A stretch of 16,668 nucleotides of DNA, from assembly GCA_021414045.1 (NCBI GenBank), contig JAIOPF010000254.1, positions 1-16,668 of the forward strand. The letters are read 5' to 3'. Below the pieces are notes generated by a model. That model ran no database searches. It worked only from the letters and a program-made list of their open reading frames with translations, and was not told where the DNA came from. Source of the DNA: Deltaproteobacteria bacterium. GTDB taxonomy: Bacteria > UBA10199 > DSSB01. The first letter of the stretch is position 1. Each line of letters opens with the position of its first letter. The position numbers were made by a program, and so were the translations under genes. Below, one piece after another: positions 1-7,864 of this stretch.

Positions 1-2869
1 CGCCGCCGAGGATGACGATGGCCATGGGTTTGCGCGTTTCCGATCCGGCGCCCAAGCCGAGCGCCGGAGGTATGGCCGCGGCGATGGTGGCGAAGGACGT
101 CATTAGAATCGGCCTCAGCCGTTGCGGGCACGCCGTCATCAGGGCCGTGGTTTTATCCATGCCCTCGGCGCGCCGCTGATTGGTGAAGTCGACCAGCAAG
201 ATCGAGTTTTTCTTCACGATACCCATCAACAAAATGATGCCGATGAAGCTGTAGATGTTCAGCGAATTGTGGCTGAGGTAAAGGGCCAGCCATGCTCCGG
301 ACACGCTGAAGGGCAGGGCCAGTAGCACGCTGAAGGGGTGGACGAAACTGTTGTATTGGCTCGCCAGAACCATATAGGCGACGATGATCCCCAGGTAGAG
401 CGCGAAGAGCAGGCTATCGAAGGACTCTTTGAAGGTCTCGGCGGATCCGCTCAAGACCGTGCGGTAACCCTCGGGAAGGGTTTCCTTCGCCATCTTTTCC
501 ATGGCTTGCAGAGCTTGCGCCTGGGAGTGCCCCTGGCCGACGTTGGCGAAGATGCCCACCGAACGCTCGCGATCCTTGCGGGTGATGCTCTTCAGCGTGT
601 CGCGTTGCTTGATGTCGACGACGTCGCTTAATTTCACCAATTCACCGCGTTGATTGCGCACGTAGAGTCGGTCGATGTCCTTCGAGCTTTGGCGCTCGTT
701 CTCCTCTAGGCGAACACGAATGTCGTTGCGGTGCCCCGACTCGGTGAACTTGCCGTTGCGGGCTCCTCCGACCATGGCATTGATGACCTTTCCGATGTCC
801 TCGACGCTGACCTGGCGGGCTTGGGCGGCCTCGCGTTTGGGGACGATCTGGATTTCGGGTTGGCCGTATTGCGCGGTGAATCCGCGGGTCGAGAGATCCT
901 GAATGACGACTTTCAGGTCGGGAATAGTGGTGAGCTCCTTCCGCACTCGGTTCATGAGGTCGGCTTGGGTGAGTCGGCGGCCCAATTCGGGATCGATGGG
1001 GCGCTCCTTCGGCCCGAGCAGGGTAACGAAGACGATGCCGCTGTTGACGTCGCCACCGCTGAAACCGCCGACGGCCGAGAAGTAACGCTGAACTTCCTTG
1101 TTCCCGGCGATCATGGCCTCGGCCTGCTTCATCACTCCGTCGGTGTATTGGATGGAGGACCCTAGCGGCGTTTCGAGATGGATGAGGAACATGCTTTGAT
1201 CCTGGGCCGGGACGAATTCCTTCTTCACCTTGGGCAGGACCGTCAGGGACCCGACGAAGACCCCGACGGCGAGGATCATGACCACCCAGCGGAAACGCAG
1301 GCAGACCTTGAGGATCTTGGCGTATCCGCTCATCAGCCAATTGAAGCTGGAATCCACGGTGCGGGTGAACCAATTCTGATTGGTATGCGCGACTTGCAGG
1401 TAAGAGAGCCGCATCGGCGTCAGGGTCAAGGCTTCGAGCAAGGAGAGCCCGACGGCCACCGACATGGTGATGCCGAATTGGAAGAAGAATTTGCCGATGA
1501 TGCCCTTCATGAAGATGACGGGAATGAAGATGGCGATGATGGCCAAGGTCGCGGCCAGGGCAGCCGAGGTGATTTCCTTGGCTCCGTCCCGCGCGGCGGT
1601 GAGCGGCGTCTTGTGCATCTCCTGGTGCCGGACGATGTTTTCCAGGATCATGATGGCGTCGTCGACCACGATGCCGATCGCCAGGATCAGACCCAGCATG
1701 GTGAAGGTGTTCACCGTGAACCCGAAGAAATAGAGAAAGATGAAGGCCCCGACGATGGAGGTCGGGATGGCCAAGAGCACGTTGAAGGTCGAGGACCACG
1801 AAGCGAGGAAGGCGAGGCAGACGATGGCCGTCAGCAGGGCCGACAGGATCAAGTCATAGCGCATCTCATGGTTGGTCGCTTCGATGAACTTGGTCGCATC
1901 GAAGTTGACCTTCACGGCCAAGCCTTCGGGCAGGGTGGGGGTGATCTCGACCATCTTCTTTCGGACGCCTTCCGCGACGGCGACGGCGTTGGAACCACGC
2001 TGTTTCTTGATGCCTAATCCGATCGCGGGTTTCCCGTCGACGCGGCTGAGTCGCCGGATGTCGTCCAAGCCCGACTCCACCCGCGCGACGTCTTTAATAT
2101 AGATGGGCTTGTAGATCGGGGCGCCGCCGCGCTTCGTGATGGCGATATTGCCGAAGTCTTCCGGCGAGAAAACCTCGCCCATGGAGCGGATGTTGTACTC
2201 TTTCAGGGGAGTTTCGATGCGTCCGGCCGGGATTTCCTTGTGCTGCTTGTCGATGGCGTCGGTGACGTCCTGGACGGTTAGCTCCCAGGCGTCGAGTTTT
2301 TTTGGATCCACCCAAATGCGCAGGTTGGGCTCGACGAAGCCGCTGAGCAGGACCTCGCCTACGCCGTTGACCGTCTGCATTTTATCCTTCAGGTGATCCC
2401 GGGCGTATTCCATCAAAAAACGCAGGGGCCTGTCGCCGGACAGCGAGATCCACATGATGGGCTGGTCTTCGGGATTGGTCTTGGTGACGATGGGCGGGTC
2501 GATTTCCTTGGGCAAGCGCTGCTGCGCCTGGGCGATCTTGGTCTGGATCTCCTGCAGAGCCGCGTCGATGTCGCGGTTGAGGTCGAATTCGACCGTGATG
2601 TCCGCCTGGGATTGGCGGGAGGAGGAGGAAATGTTGCGGATGCCCTGGATGGACAGGACGGCGTCCTCGATGACGTCGACGACGTCGGATTCCATGATTT
2701 CCGGTGCGGCGCCCTCGTAGGTGACCGAGATGTTCACGACGGGAAAATCGACGTCGGGCATTTCGCTGATGCCCATGCGGCTGAAGGAAATGGCTCCGAA
2801 GAGGATGAGTCCGGCCATCAGCATCCAAGCGAAAACGGGGTTCTTGATCGATATTTCGGCGAGACTCAT
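1..2869 (-). CDS. RND (HAE1-type) efflux pump inner-membrane subunit, C-terminus cut by window edge
   Basis: Proton-driven inner-membrane pump of the AcrB/MdtB family, which passes drugs or other amphiphiles to a periplasmic adaptor and TolC-type channel. The visible 956 residues start MSLAEISIKNPVFAWM, with TM1 at about 11-31, then a porter domain. TM4 carries the proton-relay pair in GIVVDDAIMILEN (D403, D404, equivalent to AcrB D407/D408). Near the left edge MGIVKKNSILLVDF supplies the relay lysine (K887, like AcrB K940). AcrB has about 1050 residues, so roughly 80-100 C-terminal residues lie outside. The ATG overlaps the TGA of the upstream tolC-like gene as ATGA, implying translational coupling. 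No frameshift was seen in the hand translation. Family assignment is firm; the substrate cannot be read from the sequence. Confidence 0.95.
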   Translation of the reverse strand, partial: MSLAEISIKNPVFAWMLMAGLILFGAISFSRMGISEMPDVDFPVVNISVTYEGAAPEIMESDVVDVIEDAVLSIQGIRNISSSSRQSQADITVEFDLNRDIDAALQEIQTKIAQAQQRLPKEIDPPIVTKTNPEDQPIMWISLSGDRPLRFLMEYARDHLKDKMQTVNGVGEVLLSGFVEPNLRIWVDPKKLDAWELTVQDVTDAIDKQHKEIPAGRIETPLKEYNIRSMGEVFSPEDFGNIAITKRGGAPIYKPIYIKDVARVESGLDDIRRLSRVDGKPAIGLGIKKQRGSNAVAVAEGVRKKMVEITPTLPEGLAVKVNFDATKFIEATNHEMRYDLILSALLTAIVCLAFLASWSSTFNVLLAIPTSIVGAFIFLYFFGFTVNTFTMLGLILAIGIVVDDAIMILENIVRHQEMHKTPLTAARDGAKEITSAALAATLAIIAIFIPVIFMKGIIGKFFFQFGITMSVAVGLSLLEALTLTPMRLSYLQVAHTNQNWFTRTVDSSFNWLMSGYAKILKVCLRFRWVVMILAVGVFVGSLTVLPKVKKEFVPAQDQSMFLIHLETPLGSSIQYTDGVMKQAEAMIAGNKEVQRYFSAVGGFSGGDVNSGIVFVTLLGPKERPIDPELGRRLTQADLMNRVRKELTTIPDLKVVIQDLSTRGFTAQYGQPEIQIVPKREAAQARQVSVEDIGKVINAMVGGARNGKFTESGHRNDIRVRLEENERQSSKDIDRLYVRNQRGELVKLSDVVDIKQRDTLKSITRKDRERSVGIFANVGQGHSQAQALQAMEKMAKETLPEGYRTVLSGSAETFKESFDSLLFALYLGIIVAYMVLASQYNSFVHPFSVLLALPFSVSGAWLALYLSHNSLNIYSFIGIILLMGIVKKNSILLVDFTNQRRAEGMDKTTALMTACPQRLRPILMTSFATIAAAIPPALGLGAGSETRKPMAIVILGG

Positions 2870-4140
2870 GGCATTATCCCCGAGGTGACTTGAAGGTTCA
2901 GCCAGTCGAGCCAGGTTTGAACTTCCGCGGTATTCCTTTGGCGGAGGGCGTCAAGCCAGGTCTGTTGCGACTGCAGCAGGTCCAAGGTGGTGATGAGGGT
3001 GTCGGTAAAGTCTTTTGATTGCAGATTGTAGCTCTGCCGCGCCTTGGCTGTGGCGTTCTGGAATTTTTGGTATTCGTTCCGCGAGGAAACGAAGCCGTCG
3101 TAGGATTTTTGCACTTCGGTGACCGCGCCGCGGCGAGTCAGCTCTTCCTTCAACTGCGACTGTTTCGCCAAGGTCTTGGCCTCTCGGATCTTGCCCACCG
3201 TCTCCCAATTGAAGACGGGGATTCCGACATTGAAGGTGGCGTCCCATTTAATGTCTTTTTGGAAACCCGTGCGATAGGGATAGTAGTTGGCCGTGAGGTC
3301 GGCTTGAGGGAGTAGGTCACCCTGTCGGATCTTCACTTCGCCTTTGGCGAGTTGCACGTCGTCGCGAGCCGCCTGAACGTCCGGCCTCGCGTCGAGCTTT
3401 TCCGTATAAAAATCGATGGCCTTGAGGTCGCGGACCGGAGGATTGTCGTAGGAGATGGCTGGCTGAGGTTGGAGTCCGGTCAAAAAGGCCAGGTTGTCGT
3501 AGGCGGTGCGTCGCTGGCCACGCTTCTGTTCGAGTTGAGCCTCGAGCAGGGCGATGTCGGCCTCCAAAAGGGCGGCTTCGCTGTCCCTGGATTTACCCAG
3601 TCGCACGCGTCTGGCCAGTTCGCCGATGCTGGAGCGCTCGACCTGGATGATTTGCTGGGTGATCTCGATGTCGCGCTCGATCTTGAAGATGGTGAGGAAG
3701 ACGATGGCCACGTCCTGGAAGAGCAGGCGCTCCGCGTTGCGTTGCAGCGAGCGCTTTTGGGATTCGTTGATCTTGGCCAGCTTGAGGGCGCGGAATTCCT
3801 TGAAGCCCCGGAAGATGGCCTGATTCATCGTGAGGGCCACCGACGGTCGGCTGAATTGGGTGAAGGTGCTCCCCACCGAGCCAGCGCCGTCGGTGTTCGC
3901 GGAGGAGTCCTGCAGCACCTCGATCACGTTGAGCGAGAGTCTCGGTAGCACGGATCCCAAGGCCTGGGTATAGATCGCCTGGGCGCGAGCGATTTCTTGC
4001 TCGCTGATGGCCACCGTTTCGCTGCGTTGCAAAGCGTATTGGTAGCATTCTCCCAAGGTCATTTTTTTGTCGTCGGCCCGCGAAATTCGCGGTGCAACCA
4101 CCAAGCCTATGAGGAAGAGTAAAAAGAGAGCGCGTTTCAA
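2866..4140 (-). CDS. TolC-like outer-membrane efflux channel protein
   Basis: Outer-membrane efflux protein (OEP/TolC family) that forms the exit duct for the RND pump encoded just downstream. The 424-residue product has an N-terminal signal peptide (about 1-22, cleavage probably after SRA, before DDKKMTLGECYQYALQRS). No lipobox cysteine is seen, so it is not an obvious NodT-type lipoprotein. Two OEP repeats follow, about 28-225 and 235-420, with long Gln/Glu/Lys/Arg-rich helices typical of the periplasmic barrel, and the length is normal for the family. The start is TTG at 4140, overlapping the TetR stop as TTGA, with GGAG about 7 nt upstream. The stop overlaps the RND start. This placement makes it the second gene of a three-gene operon. 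Confidence 0.93.
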   Translation of the reverse strand: MKRALFLLFLIGLVVAPRISRADDKKMTLGECYQYALQRSETVAISEQEIARAQAIYTQALGSVLPRLSLNVIEVLQDSSANTDGAGSVGSTFTQFSRPSVALTMNQAIFRGFKEFRALKLAKINESQKRSLQRNAERLLFQDVAIVFLTIFKIERDIEITQQIIQVERSSIGELARRVRLGKSRDSEAALLEADIALLEAQLEQKRGQRRTAYDNLAFLTGLQPQPAISYDNPPVRDLKAIDFYTEKLDARPDVQAARDDVQLAKGEVKIRQGDLLPQADLTANYYPYRTGFQKDIKWDATFNVGIPVFNWETVGKIREAKTLAKQSQLKEELTRRGAVTEVQKSYDGFVSSRNEYQKFQNATAKARQSYNLQSKDFTDTLITTLDLLQSQQTWLDALRQRNTAEVQTWLDWLNLQVTSGIMP

Positions 4141-4751
4141 GGCTGGACTCCACGGGTGAAGATGAGCACGAATTGCTCGAGCATGGCCGTCTCGGGCAAG
4201 GGGAAATGGTCTTTGGCGTTGAACACTTGGGTAATCAAAACATAATGATGGATCATGGCTATATAAGCGCGCGACAAGACCGCGGAATCCAGTGTTTTCA
4301 GCTCGCCGTCGCTAATTTTCTTGTCGAAAAATTCCACGAGGAACTCGACCAGCGGCAGGCGTTGCTTGAAGAACTCTTGTCCCAAGTCGTGGCTTTCCAA
4401 GGCCGCGAACAGCATGACGCGCAAGAACCAGATATTTTCCCGGTGTTTTTCGACGATGATTTGCGCGACTTTCAAGAGGCCTTCCGGAACCGGAAGTTCG
4501 AGGGTTTTTCGCAGTTCGGGGGCGATGAGGGCGTCGAAGGTCTCGAGCTTCCTTTTTAAGAGGGCATTGTAGAGTTCCACTTTGTTTTTGAAATGCCGGA
4601 AGAGCAGGGCTTCGTTCACCCCTGATTCCAGGGCGATGGCCCTCGTCGTGGTTCCGACGAAGCCCTTTTCGGCAAAAAGCTGCCCCGCAGCCTCAAGGAT
4701 CAAGGCTTCCCGTTCGGAAAAGGATAGGCGATGGCTCTTAACGATGGACAT
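4137..4751 (-). CDS. TetR/AcrR-family transcriptional repressor of the efflux operon
   Basis: DNA-binding repressor, 204 residues, with the usual N-terminal helix-turn-helix at about 14-62 (ILEAAGQLFAEKGFVGTTTR, then AIALESGVNEALLFRHFKNK) and a variable C-terminal ligand/dimer domain. It is first in the operon with the tolC-like and RND genes, so it probably senses a pump substrate and represses itself and the pump. An 8-bp inverted repeat lies only 2 nt upstream of its ATG, overlapping the predicted transcription start, which supports autorepression. No good Shine-Dalgarno is visible because the leader is only about 13 nt. The family call is firm; the ligand is unknown. Confidence 0.93.
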   Translation of the reverse strand: MSIVKSHRLSFSEREALILEAAGQLFAEKGFVGTTTRAIALESGVNEALLFRHFKNKVELYNALLKRKLETFDALIAPELRKTLELPVPEGLLKVAQIIVEKHRENIWFLRVMLFAALESHDLGQEFFKQRLPLVEFLVEFFDKKISDGELKTLDSAVLSRAYIAMIHHYVLITQVFNAKDHFPLPETAMLEQFVLIFTRGVQP

Positions 4752-4753
4752 AA

Positions 4754-4773
4754 AAGTAAGTGTTTACTTACTT
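4754..4773. promoter_or_regulatory. Putative TetR operator (perfect inverted repeat)
   Basis: AAGTAAGT-GTTT-ACTTACTT: two perfect 8-bp arms around a 4-bp centre. Its right end overlaps the predicted -10 box of the TetR promoter and its left end stops 2 nt before the TetR start codon. Position and symmetry fit an autoregulatory TetR-family operator; binding is inferred, not shown. Confidence 0.75.
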
Positions 4774-4798
4774 ATACTGAATCTAGAAATTGGGTCAA
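4771..4798 (-). promoter_or_regulatory. Predicted sigma-70 promoter of the TetR-tolC-RND operon
   Basis: Read on the minus strand: -35 TTGACC (4798-4793), 16-bp spacer, -10 TATAAG (4776-4771). Each box matches the consensus at 5 of 6 positions. The predicted start near 4764 leaves a leader of about 13 nt, almost wholly inside the operator palindrome. Confidence 0.65.
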
Positions 4799-4927
4799 AC
4801 CCAAAATCCGTTGATTGAAGCCGCAAATCGCCCTAAACGATGCTTTCGGCACCTCAAATTGTGACGGAACTGTCGCTTCCGCGTCGAAAAACTCAGCAGC
4901 GAAGGCCGCAGATTTCAGGATTCGCCC

Positions 4928-5497
4928 ATGGACCGCCCAAAAAGCCCGAGTCTTGACCCCGATCTCGAGGCCCTTCGCCGCTGCCGGCAAGGGGACAGGC
5001 AGGCCTTTGCCGAATTAGTGGAGCGTCATCAGAATGGGGTGTTTCGCTTGATCCACCGGTGGGTTGGCCAAAAGGAACGCGCGGAAGAATTGGCCCAAGA
5101 CGTCTTCTTGAAAGCCTTTCGGGACCTTTCCAATTTTCGCGAGGAGTCGAAGTTTTCGACTTGGATCTACCAAATCACCCTCAACCGTTGCCGGGATTAT
5201 TGGCGCAGTCAAAGACGCGGGTCCGAGAAATCCTTTGTCCACGAGGCTATCCATTCCCAGCCTTCGGAGGATCCTTCACCCGAGACCGAGGCGGTTAGTC
5301 TTGGAGAGGCCGGGCGCTTGCGGCAAGCTTTGGATGAGTTGCCCGGAATTTACCGAGACGCCCTTAGCCTAAGGTACTTCGGCGACAGGAATTACGAAGA
5401 GATGTCCGAGATCAGCGGCGAAGGCGTGAGCAATTTGAAGATGCGCGTGGCTCGAGGCCTGGCTCAATTGCGGAAAAAATTGGAGGAACTGAAGTGA
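4928..5497 (+). CDS. ECF RNA polymerase sigma factor (RpoE-like)
   Basis: Extracytoplasmic-function sigma factor of 189 residues that redirects RNA polymerase to a specific regulon. Region 2 (about 22-90) is clear: FAELVERHQNGVFRLI, then ERAEELAQDVFLKAFRDL and the tryptophan-bearing KFSTWIYQITLNRCRDYWR. A linker rich in Ser/Pro/Glu follows, then region 4 (about 127-185) with LDELPGIYRDALSLRYFGD and a helix-turn-helix EEMSEISGEGVSNLKMRVAR. The ATG at 4928 has AGGA 7 nt upstream. The last codons overlap the next gene as GTGA, and that gene encodes a membrane-anchored putative anti-sigma factor, the standard ECF arrangement. No convincing autoregulated ECF promoter was seen upstream, so its targets are unknown. 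Confidence 0.93.
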   Translation: MDRPKSPSLDPDLEALRRCRQGDRQAFAELVERHQNGVFRLIHRWVGQKERAEELAQDVFLKAFRDLSNFREESKFSTWIYQITLNRCRDYWRSQRRGSEKSFVHEAIHSQPSEDPSPETEAVSLGEAGRLRQALDELPGIYRDALSLRYFGDRNYEEMSEISGEGVSNLKMRVARGLAQLRKKLEELK

Positions 5498-6129
5498 GTC
5501 CCGAGGAAGAAAAAGAAAAATTACGCGAACTTTTGGGGGCGGCGTTTTCCGAGGAGGAAATCGAAACCGCCCTGACTCTCGAACCCGACCTTGCCGCGGC
5601 GGCGGGAGCCTTGCTGGAGGAATTCTCCGCTTTGCGCTCCGACCAAGTTCCGCCATTGCCGGCGGATTTCGCTCAAAAAGTGTTGGGTCGCCTCGAAGCT
5701 TCGGACGCGCCGTCCCCTTCGCGAAAGTCGCGGTCGTTTTTTCCCAAGCTCGCTCTGTCCTCCGCCTTGGTGTTCGGGCTCGTCGCCTGGTTTTGGATGG
5801 GATATTTCCGCGCGCCCGTCATGGGCCCGCCGCTGAGCGTCCGGGAGGCCGTGGGCTCCGACCGACAAAAAGTTTTTTTCGTGCGCTTCGCGATACGCCA
5901 ACCCGCCGCGAAGCAGGTCGCGGTGGCGGGAGATTTCAACCAGTGGAAGCCCGAGGCGCTAAGCCCATCTTCGGAAGAAGAGGGGGTTTTTGCGGTCGAG
6001 TTGCCCTTGAGCGGCGGTGCCTACAGTTATTCTTTCGTCGTCGACGGTAGTCGGTGGATCCCTGATCCGGCGGCGGATCGCATCGTCGAGGACGGTTTTG
6101 GACAAAGGAATTCGGTCCTCAATTTGTGA
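5494..6129 (+). CDS. Putative membrane-anchored anti-sigma factor with C-terminal CBM48/AMPK glycogen-binding-like domain
   Basis: 211 residues, GTG start overlapping the sigma gene stop (GTGA), with GGAGG 7 nt upstream. Residues 1-70 are acidic and helical and could be a sigma-binding domain; they contain no cysteine, so no zinc anti-sigma (HxxxCxxC) motif. One membrane helix is at about 87-106 (LALSSALVFGLVAWFWMGYF). Residues about 124-211 form a CBM48/AMPK-beta-like early-set domain, with GDFNQW at 146-151, then YSYSFVVDGSRWIPDPAADR. The positive-inside rule (RKSR before the helix) puts the carbohydrate domain in the periplasm. The anti-sigma role is inferred from gene pairing and topology; the CBM48 call rests on clear motifs. 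Confidence 0.82.
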   Translation: MSPEEEKEKLRELLGAAFSEEEIETALTLEPDLAAAAGALLEEFSALRSDQVPPLPADFAQKVLGRLEASDAPSPSRKSRSFFPKLALSSALVFGLVAWFWMGYFRAPVMGPPLSVREAVGSDRQKVFFVRFAIRQPAAKQVAVAGDFNQWKPEALSPSSEEEGVFAVELPLSGGAYSYSFVVDGSRWIPDPAADRIVEDGFGQRNSVLNL

Positions 6130-6133
6130 AACT

Positions 6134-6901
6134 ATGAGACGTTTATTCGCCATCTTGGTTTTGTTTTTCAGTCTCGGAGTTGTCTTGCCGTTGAGGGCGC
6201 AGGCCGACCCCGAGCTCGCGCGTGAAGCCGCCGCGCTGGGAACGGAGAGTCCCGCGCTGAAGGCCTTGCTCGCGCGTGAAGCCGCTAACCCAAGCTCGCG
6301 GGACCTCGTTCTCGAGACCTTGCGCGGGGCGAAGGAACTGAAATCGCAAGGGCTTCCCCCCGAACCCTATTTGCTCAAGGCGAACGAGGGTTTGGCGAAG
6401 GGCCTGCCTCCGGAAAAAATTCTCCCGGCGATGCAAGAGTCCCGGCGCAGGACGGAGACGGCCGCGGGCCTGGTCGATTCGGCCTCGGCGAAGGAAACCG
6501 GGCTTTCCCCTCAAGCACGACAGAAGGCGATTTTAGAGATGCAGGGGGCCTTGTTGAACGGCGTTTCTCCCCACGATCTCGAAAAGGCGCTTCGGAATGG
6601 CCAGCCCAATTCCACAAATCTCGAGCAGAAGGTCGAGGCCACCAGCCGCGCCTTTTCGCCTCGTCGCCATGTCTTGATTGCGTCTCCTCCCATGCCGAAG
6701 CTGGAGCCCACTCTCCACGAAAGGTCTGACAAACCCGAACATCACGAATTCCACCCAGAAGCCATGGATACGAACGAGGCTTGGGGGCACCGTGGTAAGG
6801 AAAAAGGGAAGAAGGAGACTCGCGGGGGATTCGAGGGGGCCCAAGATCATGGGCGGGGTCAGGGTTTCCATCATGGCCAAGGAAGAGGCAAGAAAGACTA
6901 A
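6134..6901 (+). CDS. Secreted protein of unknown function with His/Gly/Lys-rich C-terminal tail
   Basis: 255 residues from the ATG at 6134, 4 nt after the anti-sigma stop. This start gives a good signal peptide (MRRLFAILVLFFSLGVVLPL, cleavage near RAQA-DP); an upstream extension in the same frame would only read through the preceding gene. No strong Shine-Dalgarno is seen, so translation is probably coupled. The mature part (about 25-185) is Ala/Leu/Glu-rich and helical with repeated short motifs (LAREAAALG, LLAREAANP). The tail (about 190-255) is hydrophilic, rich in Gly and Lys, with eight histidines, ending HHGQGRGKKD. No known family was recognised. It is the third gene of the sigma/anti-sigma operon, so it could be a regulon output or an extra sensor part. 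Confidence 0.75.
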   Translation: MRRLFAILVLFFSLGVVLPLRAQADPELAREAAALGTESPALKALLAREAANPSSRDLVLETLRGAKELKSQGLPPEPYLLKANEGLAKGLPPEKILPAMQESRRRTETAAGLVDSASAKETGLSPQARQKAILEMQGALLNGVSPHDLEKALRNGQPNSTNLEQKVEATSRAFSPRRHVLIASPPMPKLEPTLHERSDKPEHHEFHPEAMDTNEAWGHRGKEKGKKETRGGFEGAQDHGRGQGFHHGQGRGKKD

Positions 6902-6908
6902 GGCTGTA

Positions 6909-6941
6909 GGTGTGACCCTTTTTAGGCATCGACGTCACACC
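6909..6941. promoter_or_regulatory. Inverted repeat upstream of the His-tail protein gene (operator or leader hairpin)
   Basis: GGTGTGAC (6909-6916) and GTCACACC (6934-6941) are perfect 8-bp complementary arms separated by 17 nt. The element sits 9 nt upstream of the Shine-Dalgarno of the gene at 6963. It could be a protein-binding palindrome or an RNA hairpin; it lacks the T-run expected of a terminator after the stem. Confidence 0.5.
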
Positions 6942-6962
6942 CCTATATCTAAGGAGAAGCGA

Positions 6963-7712
6963 ATGAAAATCATGAATAAATGCGCCGCTATAGGTTTGAT
7001 CCTCGGTTTCTGGTCAGCCAGGGCTGGTGCCGTCGATATCAATTTGCTGAACGTGAATCTGGGTTCGCCGGAAGCCTCGCGGGCCGAGCAGCTTTATGGG
7101 AATGCCTATGGTTTTCAGCCCCAACAGGTGACGCCCGCATTATTGGGACCCGCCGAAGAGGTTCCCGCCATCATGCAGGTCGCCCAGGCGGCGGGGACGG
7201 TTCCGATGTCCGTGATGTTGATGCGGAAAATGGGCATGAGTTACTCGAGGATTTTGCAGACCTTCGCCGTCGCTCCATTGGTGGGAATGGGGACTCCGGT
7301 GACGGATTCCTATTATATTCAAACCAATCGGACGAATTTCCTGCAGAATATTTTGCATGTGGATCCGCTCTTTATGCCGAATATACCCATGAGCGGCCCG
7401 GAATTTACCCGTTTCATCGTCTACCCCACGCACAAGGACTATGGGTACTGGATGCCTCCGGGAATCGCGAAAAAATACGGGATGTGGATCCCTCCGGGGC
7501 AGGCCAAAAAGATGGGGATATGGGGTGGGCCCGGCAAGTCGGGATGGGGAAATTTTGAGGGCGAAGACGATGATGATGGCCATGGGCATGGCCATTTTAA
7601 AAAGGAAAAGGGAAAGGATGAAGGTTGGAAGCATGAAGCGAAAGCTTATGGCAATGAAGGAAAGGGTCATGGTCAGGGAGGTGGTCATGGGCACGGGCAT
7701 CACGGAGATTAA
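6963..7712 (+). CDS. Secreted protein with WxPPGxAKK repeats and His-rich metal-binding-like tail
   Basis: 249 residues starting at ATG 6963, chosen because AAGGAG lies 6 nt upstream and a signal peptide follows (MKIMNKCAAIGLILGFWSAR, cleavage near AGA-VD). The frame is also open upstream, but that stretch overlaps the preceding gene. Residues about 25-160 show no recognised domain. Residues 163-174 (WMPPGIAKKYGM) and 175-186 (WIPPGQAKKMGI) are an exact 12-residue tandem repeat, with a decayed third unit starting WGGPGKSGW. The tail (about 203-249) has an acidic EGEDDDD block, then nine histidines in Gly/Lys context, ending GHGHGHHGD. The tail could bind divalent metal. It resembles the tail of the protein encoded just upstream, suggesting a shared pathway. 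Function unknown. Confidence 0.8.
   Translation: MKIMNKCAAIGLILGFWSARAGAVDINLLNVNLGSPEASRAEQLYGNAYGFQPQQVTPALLGPAEEVPAIMQVAQAAGTVPMSVMLMRKMGMSYSRILQTFAVAPLVGMGTPVTDSYYIQTNRTNFLQNILHVDPLFMPNIPMSGPEFTRFIVYPTHKDYGYWMPPGIAKKYGMWIPPGQAKKMGIWGGPGKSGWGNFEGEDDDDGHGHGHFKKEKGKDEGWKHEAKAYGNEGKGHGQGGGHGHGHHGD
7446..7550 (+). repeat. Coding tandem repeat, 36-nt period (WxPPGxAKK units)
   Basis: Two adjacent 36-nt units (7449-7484 and 7485-7520) encode 12-residue repeats sharing W-x-P-P-G-x-A-K-K-x-G. A third unit begins at 7521 but loses the pattern after WGGPG. The repeat is visible in the protein; the DNA copies have diverged. Confidence 0.75.
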
Positions 7713-7864
7713 GCTTTTAAAAAGCCGGAACCTTACCTGATTTTTGGACGATAAAGGGGTAGGGGTCACGGATGCGAGGGGCTTGTATTTGAAAAATGGC
7801 TTAAAGTTTCGTTGACAACTTCCTGAAATTAAAGCCATTCTTTGACTCTGGGCTGTGAGGGCGC

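Noticed and set aside
642..1799. A long open frame on the minus strand with Arg/His/Gly-rich translation
   Set aside because: It is a shifted-frame shadow of the RND pump gene, whose own frame gives a clean pump sequence throughout; its composition is typical of out-of-frame GC-rich coding DNA.
1178..2017. A plus-strand open frame of 279 codons rich in Asp, Glu, Gly and His
   Set aside because: It is antisense to the RND gene and shows no domain or ribosome-binding site.
4866..4886. GGAAC followed by a GTCGAA-like box upstream of the ECF sigma gene, as an autoregulated ECF promoter
   Set aside because: The spacing is about 11 bp, well short of the usual 15-17 bp.
7713..7725. GCTTTTAAAAAGC after the WxPPG gene as a terminator
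   Set aside because: It is an AT palindrome with a single-base centre, so no stable hairpin loop can form, and no clear T-run follows.
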